Shown piece by piece: positions 1-10,620 of a DNA stretch of 64,000 nucleotides; the stretch's first letter is position 1, and each line of letters starts with the position of its first letter. The position numbers were made by a program, and so were the translations under genes. The notes beneath the pieces were generated by a model, which was not told where the DNA came from, did not search any database, and saw only the letters and a list, made by a program, of their open reading frames with translations. The stretch is from Conchocele bisecta (lineage: Eukaryota > Mollusca > Bivalvia > Lucinida > Thyasiridae). The stretch is from positions 118,519,581 to 118,583,580 of the forward strand of contig CM055266.1 of NCBI GenBank assembly GCA_029237695.1, given 5' to 3'.

Positions 1-718
1 AATTTCTTTTTCTTTTATCCTGGGTTTGGTTCTAACCATGCCCTTGCTGATGGGATATCGTGATTCCATTCCATGGCGTTTTTCCTCAGGTTTTCAGGAA
101 AATACAAGCACCAATTAAATTCTCTCACAAAGCAATCGATCAAGAAAAATATTTGTTGTAAAAAGAAATCATATTATTTGGCATTGTGGTCTTCTACAGA
201 CTACACACATTCCTATGAAATTAACATAGACACCAAACGATTTATTTACTAGTAATCGCTGAATTCTCCTCATAAACTGAATGAATATAGGTCCATTATG
301 GCATATCATAATAAAGAAATAATAAAGCAAATACATATTGGGGAGGCGAATGTCGACCCGAGCGAAGTGAAGGAGTGGTAGGGGGGTCTAGGGGGGTCCC
401 GAAATTTTTTGAATTCTAGATGCTATTTCCTGCATTCTGCTGCATTTAAGATACAACTTTAATAGGTATCTCATACACAATTTTGTAGATTTTTTTTTAT
501 TATTTTTTGCCAAAATATTGGGGCGGCAGCCACCGCCCCTGCCACCCCAGCTCCGGTGCCTCTGCATGTACTTCGAATCAAACAAAGCATACTTTCTTCT
601 CCTAAAGGAGAAGAATTCACATAAGCTTTTATAAAGCTTGTTTTCTAATCCTATTATCACTTGTCTTGTGTATATGTAACCTGCTATATATGAAATAAAA
701 TATTGTTTAACTAAACTA
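1..718. other. Non-coding AT-rich stretch with a degraded dispersed repeat
   Basis: I see no gene here. From about 345 to 570 there is a G-rich start (a repeated tctaggggggtc-type motif), then text resembling the repeats at 40740-40945 and 48030-48250 (the 'ttcctgcattctg' motif next to a G or C run). It is probably an old copy of that dispersed family. The open frames here have no recognisable protein content. Confidence 0.4.
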
Positions 719-755
719 AAGCATACTTTGGGGGTGTTGATGAAATAGGCTACAG
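719..755 (+). repeat. Solo terminus of MITE family A
   Basis: The segment matches the right end of the palindromic MITE seen complete at 3061-3367, 19828-20141 and 33983-34291: a 'catacttt' block followed by 'gatgaaataggctac'. No matching left end is nearby, so this is a broken copy or a solo end. Confidence 0.55.
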
Positions 756-1815
756 ATCTTTCTCATCACTGTCTTTCCTGTTCTTATACAGCACTCCCTG
801 AATGTTCACAAACAGTTCCTTGTTGAGCCAGTATGACTGCGGCTGGACTATGAAAATAATACTCCCTCTGGAGGTAGGACTAACCATTTTCTAACCATTT
901 GAGAATCAGCTGCAAGTCCCTATTCCGGCTCTGGGCTTCTTTTAGGTCCTCAACCATAAAACCCCAGCTAGATAGACAACCCGGGACCGATAAGGTAGTA
1001 CCCTGCGAAATTCCACAATCTAAAATTTCACACATATCCTCACAGGCTACCAAATCAATATGGACTACTCGCTCTCCAAGTTTACTGCAGGCCCCTTGTT
1101 CCCGAGGCATTATTATTTCTACCTCACTTGGACGAACTTGCGGCCTTGGCGAATGCTGTCCTGGGGTACGCTGTTCGTCGATAACCCCTGCTTTGTGACG
1201 ACACCGAAACAGCCAGGCTGGTACCACCACTATACCCCACACTGGTGAGTTGGGTGCCACACTTTCCCAGGTTACTAGGCGGAACCTGTATCTATTTATA
1301 TACAGGTACCTCTAGGTTGACGCTTTGTGCAATCCGCCGTTCTCCCTGAGAGATCCCCTCCTCACGTGTTGACCACATAAGCACGCACCCATTTCTTCAC
1401 GGGGTGGCTAGCGCATTAGAAATTGCTCCCTGCCCCTTCCCCGGGGGCTCTCTCACCTCCCCTTTGGTTGCTACTCCATTTCCCACCTGAGAAATACAGT
1501 TCATGAGGCGTCCCCCATTTCTTGACATATTTGCTGCAGGTTCATCTCCCTAGCAAATGATCCCAAATTATTCACGGCTCTGGTGCAATAGGTGCACCCA
1601 CCACAGGGTAAATCACTCGGCTGGACGTCAGGATTGTACGCATTGCAATAGTCTGGCATGGGCATACGCAATAATGCATCTGCATTTGCATGTTTAGGCC
1701 CAGGCTGGTATTGCAGTACCATGTTGTATTGCGACAATTCTTCAATCCACCTGGCCAATTGGGTCATCAGGTTCTTTTTGGCTATGACGTAGGATAAAGT
1801 TATATTGCTGGGATA
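752..1815 (-). pseudogene. Ty3/gypsy-type pol remnant (RNase H end and RNase H-integrase linker)
   Basis: Read on the minus strand, 1815-1501 gives the end of a retrotransposon RNase H domain: 'LARWIEELSQYNMVLQY' followed by 'PGPKHANADAL', the usual RNase H terminus of Ty3/gypsy elements. A Cys-containing linker follows (LPCGGCTYCTRA). After a degraded gap at 1261-1500, 1260-752 gives 'LQLILKWLENG' and 'WLNKELFVNIQGVLYKNR', the segment just before the integrase zinc-binding domain. Several stops and frame changes separate the parts. No LTRs or integrase core are visible. This is a dead internal fragment. Confidence 0.8.
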
Positions 1816-1875
1816 CCTGATAACAACCTGCTGGTTTAGCCAGCTGACGGGGAATCGTAACTGACTGATTCCACA

Positions 1876-2013
1876 TACGGATAATGTCGGCGGCCATACA
1901 AGTTCATACCGACTAGTATTTCGAAATCTTTGAAGTGATAACAAAACGGCTTTGTAAGTTTTATGTGTGTTATTAGACACTGCTGCTTCCAATAGTCTGT
2001 TTATCTCTAGTCG
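1876..2013 (-). pseudogene. Possible tyrosine-recombinase N-terminal fragment fused to the gypsy remnant
   Basis: The same minus-strand frame that enters the gypsy RNase H begins with 'RLLEAAVSNNTHKTYKAVL' and a nearby 'WPPTL'. This resembles the core-binding (SAM-like) start of DIRS/Crypton-type tyrosine recombinases (consensus 'sxNTxxxYxxxLxxFxxF... PP'). It is about 46 residues only and no catalytic R..HRH..Y region is present. The call rests on motif resemblance. Confidence 0.35.
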
Positions 2014-2640
2014 AAAAGTCAACACAGCAGTATACTTGTGGACAAATGCCACACATCCCATGCTGCCCTTAATATGACCTTGACCTTTTGACCATGACAA
2101 ATTTTAACTTTTTCCCACATTTAAAAGTTTGTTGCAGTTGTATATCCCTTGAAGGATTACTTAAATATGTCAACACAATAAACCTGAGGACAAATGCCAC
2201 ACATCCATGCTGCCCTTAATATGACCTTTTGACCTTGACAACTTTGAACATTTTCCCACAATTAAGAAGTTAGCTGGAATTTCTCAGTTCTGTCATCATA
2301 ACTTCTATATTCCTTGAAGGATTACTTAAATATTTCAACACAGCATATGTGTGGACAAATGCCACACATCCATGCTGCCCTTAATATGACCTTGACAACT
2401 TTGAACTTTTTCACACATTAATAAGTTCGCCGGAGCTTCTCATTTCTGTCATAACTTCTATATCCCTTGATGGATTATTGTAATATTTTGATACATCATA
2501 CTTGTGGACAAATGCCACACATCAACACTGCCCTTAATATGATATTGACCTTTTGACCTTGATGAAAGTTCTTGTGAATAATTATCACTTTGGTTTACTG
2601 TGCCACAGTTTCTCCAATCTGCCACCGGGGGATTTGTGTG
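2014..2640 (+). repeat. Tandem repeat, about 150-165 bp x 4 (repeat T1)
   Basis: The phrase 'ggacaaatgccacacatc' recurs near 2040, 2189, 2353 and 2506, each time followed by 'tgcccttaatatga' and a 'ttgacctt' motif. Units are diverged by substitutions and small indels. The array ends with 'gtgtgccgacag' (about 2640). The reverse complement of the same array lies at 32755-33465. Confidence 0.85.
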
Positions 2641-3060
2641 CCGACAGCCATATTTCTTGTCTCCCCCCCCCCCACCCCCACCACCCTTGTTTTAGCTTCC
2701 ATACAAAATGGCATACATATTGGAATCAAATCCAAATATATAATGTCATGGAAAACCTCATCTTTCCAGTGCTCTGGCCATTTGACAAAACAACTTTTTG
2801 CCTTGTAAATAAGAACCACAGCCCAAATTCCTATTCCCAGCAGTATCGGCATACAATGTAAGTTCTATGACATGTGTCAACCAACTCGAATTATGAACTC
2901 CCATACGTGGCAACAAAAGGCCGAAATCGAGCGTCAGCACATTGGGGGAAAATTGTGATAATTTCAGTTTCCTTCTGTTTCCTTTCATGCCACGTCTTGA
3001 TATTTCACACTTGCCTTCCTCTAATGGTTCTCTATCGTGCCGTGCCAAATCCATGACCAT
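2641..3060. other. Non-coding, poly-C tract, no gene seen
   Basis: There is a poly-C run near 2664-2690, then unique-looking sequence. Short open frames on both strands have no conserved motif. Confidence 0.4.
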
Positions 3061-3367
3061 CAGTAGCCGATTTCACCAACATTGCAAAGTATACTTTTCA
3101 GGCAAAGTATACTTTGAGGGAGTAATCATTTATTTTTCCCAAAATGCATTATTTAATATAGAACTAACGACTGCATATATTTGATGATTAAAAGTATGCA
3201 GAATTATTATACTGAATTTATTACATTATCACAGCCAAAATGGCTGTGATAATGTAATAAATTCAGAATAATAAAAATTAATAAATTTATCCTTAAATTG
3301 AAAATTTCTCCCTCAAAGTATACTTTGCTAGATAAGTATACTTTGCAATGTTTGTGAAATGGGCTAC
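3061..3367. repeat. Palindromic MITE, family A, copy 1
   Basis: The ends are inverted copies of 'gtagccgatttcaccaac' / 'gtgaaatgggctac', followed inward by 'attgcaaagtatactt'. The centre is a long hairpin around 'cacagccaaaatggctgtg' flanked by 'gaatttattacattat' and its complement. Full copies recur at 19828-20141 and 33983-34291. There is no coding capacity, so this is a non-autonomous TIR element. Confidence 0.9.
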
Positions 3368-3800
3368 ATACCTCCACTAACCCCAAGGTCACAATCATAG
3401 TGCTTTCACAAACTTAACATTGGAGGAAATTTGTTATAATTTCTGTTTTCCCACACCGCACTTCTTGATATATCACACATGCCTTACTCATGTCATTACA
3501 AATCCATGCCCCTCAGTGTCCCCTGCTTACGCCAAGGTCACAATTTTAGTATTTTCAGTCTTAACATTTCAGGAAATTTATTTTAACCCTTTCAACACAC
3601 CAGGCCTGTTTAGTGGTATTGGCAAACATTGTACATCCATATGCAAATGATGCATTATATTTTTTAATATAGACACAACAGCAGAAAAATATGACACAAC
3701 AGCAGGCAACAATTGTTTGTGTTAATGCCTTTTAAGAGTTAACTCATTTCATGCTGAAGATGCACTATTTTCCTCACAGAAATTTTTTTTTATTCTTGTT

Positions 3801-3895
3801 TCTCCCCAAAGGTAAATGTTGTTGCCACTCAGTTGAAGCATATCGTCAAGACTGTTCAAATGAGTGGTAACAACATATACTTTAATTGAGAAATA
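3801..3895. repeat. Fold-back element, family B, diverged copy
   Basis: This is an imperfect inverted repeat whose arms are 'gttgttgccactcagttgaa' and 'ttcaaatgagtggtaacaac'. It is the same family as the copies at 7990-8100, 15344-15421, 18766-18842, 20643-20720 and 36722-36797. Confidence 0.75.
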
Positions 3896-4688
3896 AAGAA
3901 AATAGAAAAAAGATATTGGTAACTTTTGATACCTGTGAATAAGTTACCCACATTAAACATTAGACTTATATTATTAGACTTTTTGTTGTTGTTGATTTGT
4001 GTCTACACTTAGTCACACTAGTATTTGGCCATCCACATGTTTTATTTGTTATTGCTATTGTGCATTATATGTATTTCATGTATATACTGTACAGTGTATA
4101 CTTCAATGATCAGATTTTTTTATATTTAGTTGTACATGTATGTTTATGGTAAAACACCAAAGTGCTAGTATATAAACCAGGCATGGGAGTGCAACACTAT
4201 CCCCAATCCTGAAAATATATTTTAGTTTTGCTAGGGTGGTCTGTCTGGGTGCATGCCACCCCCCCCCCCCCATAATTTTTTTTCAATTCTTGATGCTCTG
4301 TGTTTCATTCTGAGGTATATTTAGCATTAAATAGATCACATATTGGCAACATAATCCATTTAAATTAAAAATAATACTTGCAACAAGAAGTCAGTACATG
4401 TATAATCCCACTGGTATGGGAATTCCAAATATTTGCAGAATGAAACTTGATCCACTTAACTTGTGTACATGTTCTGAATGAACCCATGATAAATACTACA
4501 CACATAAGTCAGTGTTATTTGGTTTGTATGTAATTTTCATATGTGCATGTTGAGCAGGATCTATGTTTGCATATACCAGTAACCATGGTCTGAGCATGTA
4601 CAAACATGGAATGCTCAACGAGAACGAATTTATTACAATATGTCAAAAATACAGTTTATACTTTTATCAAGTATGGTACGGTACATAT
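3896..4688. other. Non-coding AT-rich stretch
   Basis: No gene, RNA or clear repeat is recognised apart from a poly-C run at about 4259-4271. Confidence 0.4.
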
Positions 4689-5390
4689 TTAACCCTTTCA
4701 CCCCTAAGTAAATGAGGTTCTTCTATCCTGAAATTCTGACCAATTCATGTATTATAAAGAAAAAATCAGACCGCTCCATTCATAAAACGGGTGTTCAGCA
4801 GCCAATTTCACGAACATTCCAAAGTCGACTTTGACACAAATACTTACAGGGAGCAATAATTATTTTAGAAATAACACCTTTTGCCAGTTAAACTTTATTT
4901 GTTGTCAGCATTTTTGAACTGATTTCATCAGCAAAATATGTTTTGGCAGCACATTGGAATCGTCTCCTCAGGAGACGATTCCAATGTGCTGCCAATACAT
5001 ATTTAGAAATAAGGAAAATATTGAAAACAATACAGGTGGCTAATTTGTTTGTAGTGGTAAATTAATAAATTATTTTAAAAAGGTAAAGGGATGATTTTGT
5101 CACAGTAAATAGTTGCAATAGCTACATTTGTATATACTGGTGATGAATAGACGCTGAATAATGTTATTTACTGAAAATAAGCAATTATTTCATTTTTTTT
5201 AAAGAAAATAATATCTCCCTGTAAGTCGACTTTGGAATATTCGTGAAATAGGCTACTGGTGTAAAATAAAATCAGGCAAGTTGTTGCAAACAGTGCAGAT
5301 CCTGATGAGATGGCTCACCACGAGCCGGCTCATCTGGATCTACACTCTTTGCTAAAGCCTCTAAAGAGGGGTGTGGTGGTGAAAGGGTCC
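4689..5390. repeat. MITE family C, split by a nested MITE
   Basis: The left end is 'ttaaccctttcacccct' and the right end is 'ggtggtgaaagggt'. Inside the right half is the family signature 'gtgcagatcctgatgag' then a hairpin of 'gccggctcatctgga'. Intact or partial relatives lie at 29055-29287, 30466-30700, 41740-41865 and 42130-42250. The copy is interrupted at 4796-5258 by a different MITE. Confidence 0.75.
4796..5258. repeat. MITE family A-prime nested inside MITE C
   Basis: The termini are 'cagccaatttcacgaacatt' and 'attcgtgaaataggctac'. They resemble family A ends, but the inner block is 'ccaaagtcgactttg' instead of 'gcaaagtatacttt'. A near-perfect hairpin with 26-nt arms sits at 4943-4995. 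It is a sister subfamily of A with a diverged subterminal region. Confidence 0.85.
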
Positions 5391-5571
5391 AGTCTTCTCT
5401 CTCAAAATGAAAAGACAAATACATGTAATTGTCTGGTATTAAAGTTCCTTCTTGTTGTCAGATCATAAGTGTTCCATATTCGCCTGAAATCAAAATTTAG
5501 GTAAATCATGTGTCTTTGGATTTCTTTTTTAGCAACATATAGTGGTGGTCGACTCTGGTTCTTTTAGCTGC

Positions 5572-6746
5572 CTAAGCAGAAATTTCTGACGCAGCTCGTT
5601 TTGACAGCAACTTTTTCTTTTTGATACAGAGTTTCTCCTGTCTTTCCTCCCTAGCTTGTTGTTTCTGACGCTGTGCCTTTTTCTTTTCTTGATAGGTGGC
5701 CTTCATACACGGGATCAGGTTTGTGTGCAAGGGTGAATACAAGTTGTCCTGTCTGTCAAAGTACTGAACTGCCCCAGCAGTTGTTTTCAGTGCCGACTTT
5801 ACGGTTTGTATGGCGGACAATGACTCACAAGACATTCTGCTTGATTTTGGATCAAGGATATCTCCCATCAGGTTGACACTTCCTTCAACCAAGGGCCCAT
5901 GGAATATTGATACATGCAAGACACATTTTCTTCATTGTTGGAAGAGTTTCTATCTAACCCCACCAGTTATCAACTCTGCTGTTCTGTTCAAAAACTGGCA
6001 ATGACGTATCAGCATTTTACGCGTGAACTTCTTTCTCATATAAAGATTCTTCATCTTTTGTCAAGCACGTTGGTTATGTGCGTAGGGCTTTAACAGATTA
6101 AGTGTCACACTATGGCCTCGAGCACAAGGATCGATAGCCGATAGTCATTTCAGTAAGTCATTTGTCACTGGCATTTTATTCTGTAACACCTTTCCGCATT
6201 TCATATATGCCTGTCTCAAACATTCCATGACTTCCCGTACAACACGATCGTTATCATTTGCCACACTGACTATCTTTCGTGCCGCTCCCCCAACGTACAT
6301 GTCATTAGGAGACAGCCAATTGTCTGTCACTTCAACATCCAGGGTCGTTAGTTTTCTTGGATTCTTTGATAACTTCTCCGGTTTTATGAAAAATCCAAGA
6401 AACTCCTTCAGCAGACGAGTTTGTTCATCATGGAGAACATGTATCATTGGTTCCTCGGACTGAAACAGCATGGCATAGCTCTTCAGATGTTCCAGGACCA
6501 AGGAGTAGATCCCCAATAATAATCTCGTTCGTTTCCTGTTGAAGAACAACTTCTCGCGTCCTTTGTTGCAGTTCTCTTTCTCAGTTCTGCCTTTAGTGGC
6601 AGCACCTTTTCTTTTACTTTCTCTGCCATGGCTTTGTCCTTGATGAATCCAAAGTAGAAGACTGTGTAACAATCTTGACGTATCCACAGCCAAATTGTAC
6701 GCTGTGAAATTGTGAGGCTACTGTCTGTTTCACGAAACATGCCCAA
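5572..6746 (-). pseudogene. hAT-like transposase remnant, C-terminal half
   Basis: The minus-strand segments 6693-6145 and 5919-5572 together read as one degraded protein. Recognisable pieces are 'EEPMIHVLHDEQTRLLKEF', 'FIKPEKL', 'LSPNDMYVG', then 'VSIFHGPLVEGSVNLMGDI', 'SSRMSCESLSAIQTVK' and a Lys/Arg/Gln-rich tail ending at 5572. These match a widespread invertebrate family of hAT-type transposase-derived proteins, as I know it. Stops and frame changes lie between 6144 and 5920 and within the N-terminal part (a second frame at 6746-6483). No BED finger or catalytic DDE region is seen. The superfamily assignment is less sure than the call that it is transposon-derived. Confidence 0.6.
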
Positions 6747-7007
6747 ATGATACGGCTTTCTAAACAGTGCAAAAACAATATTGTTTTGATATTAAATTAG
6801 ATCAAAATTTAAGAATGGTTGTTCTTTTTATTTTGTGAAATTCAATTTGTATTGCGACACCTAGAGAAGATGTCTATGGGTATTTAACATGGGGACATTT
6901 TTCATTTTCAGGTTCACCACCTCTTTTTCCTCCTCTCATAGCGAAATCATTTTTCGTAATAAAATCAATATTTGACAAATTCACAAATAAAAAGAAGGCT
7001 CATTCTT

Positions 7008-7524
7008 AAAGATACATGCCCACTCAGTAGCTACAAACTTTTGTTTACAGGAATTAAATAAGTGATTTAATTGTGTCACTATTCCATCAGTTCTCATGAT
7101 TACGAGTCGCCGCTATACAGCTAGATATAATCATTTAGTAATGTTTACTTTACTGATAGTGACTCTCGGTGGTATCAGACTATTTTCATATGCAAATGAG
7201 GCATGCTATTTTTCAATTATTTATACTAATTAAATGCGTCACCTGAAAAAAATAATATTTTCGACAGATTATAAAGTATGATCATTGCACATCAAAAAAT
7301 AAATACAGAGAGTAAATAGTAATGTACGTTAACATTTTAAGGAAACACGGTTATCGCCCCTGATATCAGTGTGAACATTTACGTCCGATATAAAATGTAT
7401 AATAATGCCAATCAATACATGGGGCAATTGTGAATGAGTGTTTATTTTGCCAGAAAATGTCTCGGAGGTGATGTCTCTGTGATATAACAAACATTTTGTG
7501 CCTACTGAGTGGGCATGTAACTTT
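7008..7524. repeat. MITE family D (about 517 bp)
   Basis: Inverted ends: 'acatgcccactcagtagc' at the left and 'ctactgagtgggcatgt' at the right, each with 'ttttgt' or its complement inside. The interior is AT-rich and non-coding. Its right two-thirds recur at 39361-39790, and a short left piece at about 33137-33227. Confidence 0.85.
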
Positions 7525-7639
7525 AATGCCAATCAATATGTGGGGTAATGATGAATGAATGTTTATTATGCCAGGCGTGGATCCAGGCGCATGCCCCACT
7601 AAAATTTGCAGAGTTATGATTTTAACCCATGTGTTAGGT

Positions 7640-8420
7640 GGAAATTCTTATTAATTATTTTTCACCGAAAGTGTATGCTGCTACCAACCACTCAGTTGAA
7701 CCGCCTTTCAACTGAGTGGTAACAACATGTATCAACTGGGTGGTAACAACATGTATCAACTGAGTGGTAACAACATGTATCAACTGAGTGGTAACAACAT
7801 GTATCAACTGAGTGGTAACAACATGTATCAACTGAGTGGTAACAACATGTATCAACTGAGTAGTAACAACATATACTTTTGATGATAAATGAGAAAATAC
7901 ATGTAATATAGAAAAATATATTTGTATTTTAGATGACGATCATGCATGTCTCGTTTACAATTGAGGAGCCATGCCACGCCTAGACCTTATTTTTGTATTT
8001 CTCACCCAAAGTGTATGTTGTTACCACTCAGTTGAACCATCTCGACGAGACGATTCAACTGAGTGGTAATAACAGATACTTTTCAATAAATGAGAAAAAA
8101 ATGCCGAAAAAAATATTTGTATTTTAGATGACGATCATGCGTGTCTGTCTACAATTGAGGATCCATGTCCCCTCTCGACCTTATTTCCTTATTTCTCACC
8201 CAAAGTGTATGTTTTTACCACTCAGTCCTCGAGACGGTTCAACTGAGTGAAAATGCAGAAAAAAATATTTGTATTTTAGGAAAGTTGATGATCATGCTCG
8301 TCTCATTTACAATTGACAATCCACGACCCCTGTCAACCTAATATTTTCTTATTTCTCACCCAAAGTGTATGTTCTTACCACTCAGTTGAACCGTCTTGAC
8401 GAGAATCAACACCTCTAGCT
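7640..8420. repeat. Cluster of fold-back family B copies
   Basis: Four diverged copies follow each other (about 7640-7900, 7990-8110, 8190-8275 and 8345-8410). Each has 'ttctcacccaaagtgtatgt' then 'taccactcagttgaacc', a 'ctcgacgagac'-type centre, and the inverted arm with 'aaatgagaaaa'. Intervening segments ('gacgatcatgc...', 'tacaattgagga') are also repeated, so the cluster is a tandem array of whole elements plus flank with a period near 180-200 bp. Confidence 0.75.
7708..7875. repeat. 24-bp minisatellite, 7 units, inside a fold-back arm
   Basis: The unit 'tcaactgagtggtaacaaca' plus 'tgta' starts at 7708, 7732, 7756, 7780, 7804, 7828 and 7852, almost without variation. It is an expansion of one arm of the family B hairpin: the left arm (from about 7680) is single. 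On the minus strand it reads as an open 'IHVVTTQL' repeat, which is a by-product and not a gene. Confidence 0.95.
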
Positions 8421-8695
8421 CTAAATCCTTGACCCGCCCCTGCACACATGTCATGATACAAAAAGACGAACGTGGATACTACGAAAGTGAGTTTTCTGCA
8501 ATAAAACAGTAAGGATGTTGCAATTTTGGGAATGTTGTATTAAAGCAAATGCACTACATGTACATGTATTTGGAAATGGAACATGTTTATTTTTATTCAC
8601 CTCCAGTTGTTTTCAGGAAAAATTAAATTCCAGGTAAATTGTGAGATTATACTAGAATTATGTGGTTAGTATTATGTACATTTGATTTGACATGT

Positions 8696-8866
8696 TAGTG
8701 TAAGCACATTTGTAAATTCGTGTTTTTTTTTTGGTAAAAGCAACATCTCGCTTGATTTTGAAAGAAGGTATTATAAACTTAAAAAAAAATTAGGATGGCA
8801 TTTTTTCTCAACATTCTAAGGGTATGAAATCCAAGATGGCGTCCAAAATGGCCGCCGAACACTAAT
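8696..8866 (+). repeat. Left terminal and subterminal inverted repeat of the Academ-like element
   Basis: It matches the reverse complement of 14935-15103 in ordered blocks: GCACATTTGT, TTCGTGTTTTTT, GGTAAAAGCA, CTTGATTTTG, ATTAGG then TGGCATTTTTTCT, CATTCTAA, and GAAATCCAAGATGGC. Spacing differs slightly (a 12-nt insertion near the right end), so only the outer 17 bp form a tidy TIR. Confidence 0.85.
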
Positions 8867-9306
8867 AATGCGTTATCTTCGCAAGTACATGTCCTACAAT
8901 TACAAATAAAGTGTCTAAATATATGTTTTCTGAGCCCAGGAATCTAATGGAATCATCAAATTTAGGTTATATGTATGATCTACATGCCAAATTCCAAAAT
9001 TGCGTACAAATTGCATCGAAAATGACCACACCGCATACCCGCAATGTAAGCTGTAGCTTCTCCCGGTTGCAAGCATTACCGTGATTACAAAGCCAACGTA
9101 ATTTCGCAATAGCAAAACAAGTATCTAATTAAAGACTGTATTTCTCACAAAGAATACACATTTAACAAGCCAACACACCAGATCTAAATAAATGAAATAC
9201 TTGAGTATGCGAAAATTCGTTAAATGTCTAGCTTTCATTCAATCGTTTTTAACAACGGATGTATCAACTGAATTAATATTTTGTGAATATCATAGAAAGT
9301 AACACC

Positions 9307-10620
9307 TCAATCGTCACAGTCTTCAGTTATCCCTGGTTGGACAGTTGTGTTGTTGCAGCTGAAAACCCAGCATCCGCAAACTTCCGTACATGGGATGTTG
9401 TTCTTGCGACAGCTGCACCTTCCCTCGCATCCACGTTTGCACCCGCACTTTATGAGGTGCAATACTGCTTCAGGAGCTGGTGGATTCAAACAGCGAACTG
9501 GAGAAAAGTGACTTGATCCTGCAGCCAATGCCCAACCAAATGCAGCTGGTGCTGGGAGGCACGGGTGAGCTTGACTAGATTTTCTCCAAATCATGGTTAT
9601 GTAATGTGCCCGACGAATGTGCAAGTCAAGTGAACCAGAAGTTGGTGGGAGATTTTCTCCTTCGGCTGCACGATTTGAGTAGAGGAACCAACGGAGCTCA
9701 TTCACTTTTTTGTAGATTTTCGATCGATACAAAATACAGACAAAGCGTTCCAACTGAGAGCATACATCAGCGGACAAATCAGTCTCATTCCCGAGCATTG
9801 CTAATGCATCCAGTATATCATCATCACAAGACATAAATGCCTTGAAGCACGAGTCTTTGGTTCTGCCAGCAAATCTCCCTGACATATCGGAACCTGTCAG
9901 AGCATGAAAACCTAACAGGGCAGAAGCGCGTTTTGGTCCCAAGTTGTTGTATATGCCCCGCACAGAAATGTTCCTCTTCACTTGCCCTTTCCTGTAAGGA
10001 AAGTTGTCGACAATGGTAAGTTGGTATATGTAGACAAGCAACAACAAGACGTCCGTGTCCGGTGAACTGACAACAAGTTCTGCTTCATTGGAAACGGTTA
10101 GAGCATGCAGTATCAGCAAAGTGTCTGCCTCTTCTTGGCTGTGAGTGCGGAGCGAGTCTGGAATATCAACATTGCCCTTGGTTTCTGTTCCTGAGGTCAC
10201 CATGACTTTGTTCAGTCTGTTGTTGGAGCTCTTGCTGTGACGTACAACCTTGTCTGCCAAATACTCGGTCAATTCTCCTTTGGTGCGGATATCTGAGAGG
10301 AAGTCCTTCAGGGCAATATTCTGGATTAAAGTGTTGTCTTTCACATGATAATACGTTGACTTCCCCTTGGTTCTCTTTGTCCTCATCTGTTCCTTGAGCG
10401 ATGTTTTGATGTACCGGTCGAACACCAACCTAACCTCATCATATTGTGCTGCCATGTTATAGATTGTCTGGAGAAATGCATCTGCAAAGTCTTGGCACGT
10501 TTTCATTTGTTCTGTTTTAATGACTGAATTTACAACAGCCATCGCATCAATAATTATTACTCGATGTGCTGACTCGATGTCCACATTTGGATGTTCCACT
10601 GGTGTGTCTGCCACCTGCAA
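9307..10620 (-). CDS. Longest intact segment of the Academ-like protein: PIN/FEN-like nuclease plus Cys-rich tail
   Basis: This is a 437-residue open segment ending at a real stop. The start shown is only the first Met after a frame break; the protein continues upstream in another frame (10898-10557). Acidic residues D25, D68, E163/E164/D166 and D188/D190 follow the order and spacing of PIN/XPG/FEN1-type metal-dependent nucleases. They are followed by 'LTGSDMSGRFAGRTK' (residues 241-255), which occupies the place of the FEN1 helix-hairpin-helix (consensus 'lxGxDyxxgixGxGxk'). The tail has nine Cys between residues 392 and 422, in CGCKRGCEG and CSCRKNNIPC patterns reminiscent of CXC/Tesmin motifs. 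Function in transposition (flap or end processing) is inferred, not shown. Confidence 0.65.
   Translation of the reverse strand: MQVADTPVEHPNVDIESAHRVIIIDAMAVVNSVIKTEQMKTCQDFADAFLQTIYNMAAQYDEVRLVFDRYIKTSLKEQMRTKRTKGKSTYYHVKDNTLIQNIALKDFLSDIRTKGELTEYLADKVVRHSKSSNNRLNKVMVTSGTETKGNVDIPDSLRTHSQEEADTLLILHALTVSNEAELVVSSPDTDVLLLLVYIYQLTIVDNFPYRKGQVKRNISVRGIYNNLGPKRASALLGFHALTGSDMSGRFAGRTKDSCFKAFMSCDDDILDALAMLGNETDLSADVCSQLERFVCILYRSKIYKKVNELRWFLYSNRAAEGENLPPTSGSLDLHIRRAHYITMIWRKSSQAHPCLPAPAAFGWALAAGSSHFSPVRCLNPPAPEAVLHLIKCGCKRGCEGRCSCRKNNIPCTEVCGCWVFSCNNTTVQPGITEDCDD

Noticed and set aside
7655..7855. Open frame with six 'IHVVTTQL' repeats
   Set aside because: It is a translation of the 24-bp minisatellite. 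The unit length is divisible by three, so any frame stays open.
7640..8420. CRISPR-like array
   Set aside because: The repeats are hairpin elements and a 24-bp minisatellite without unique spacers, in a eukaryotic genome.
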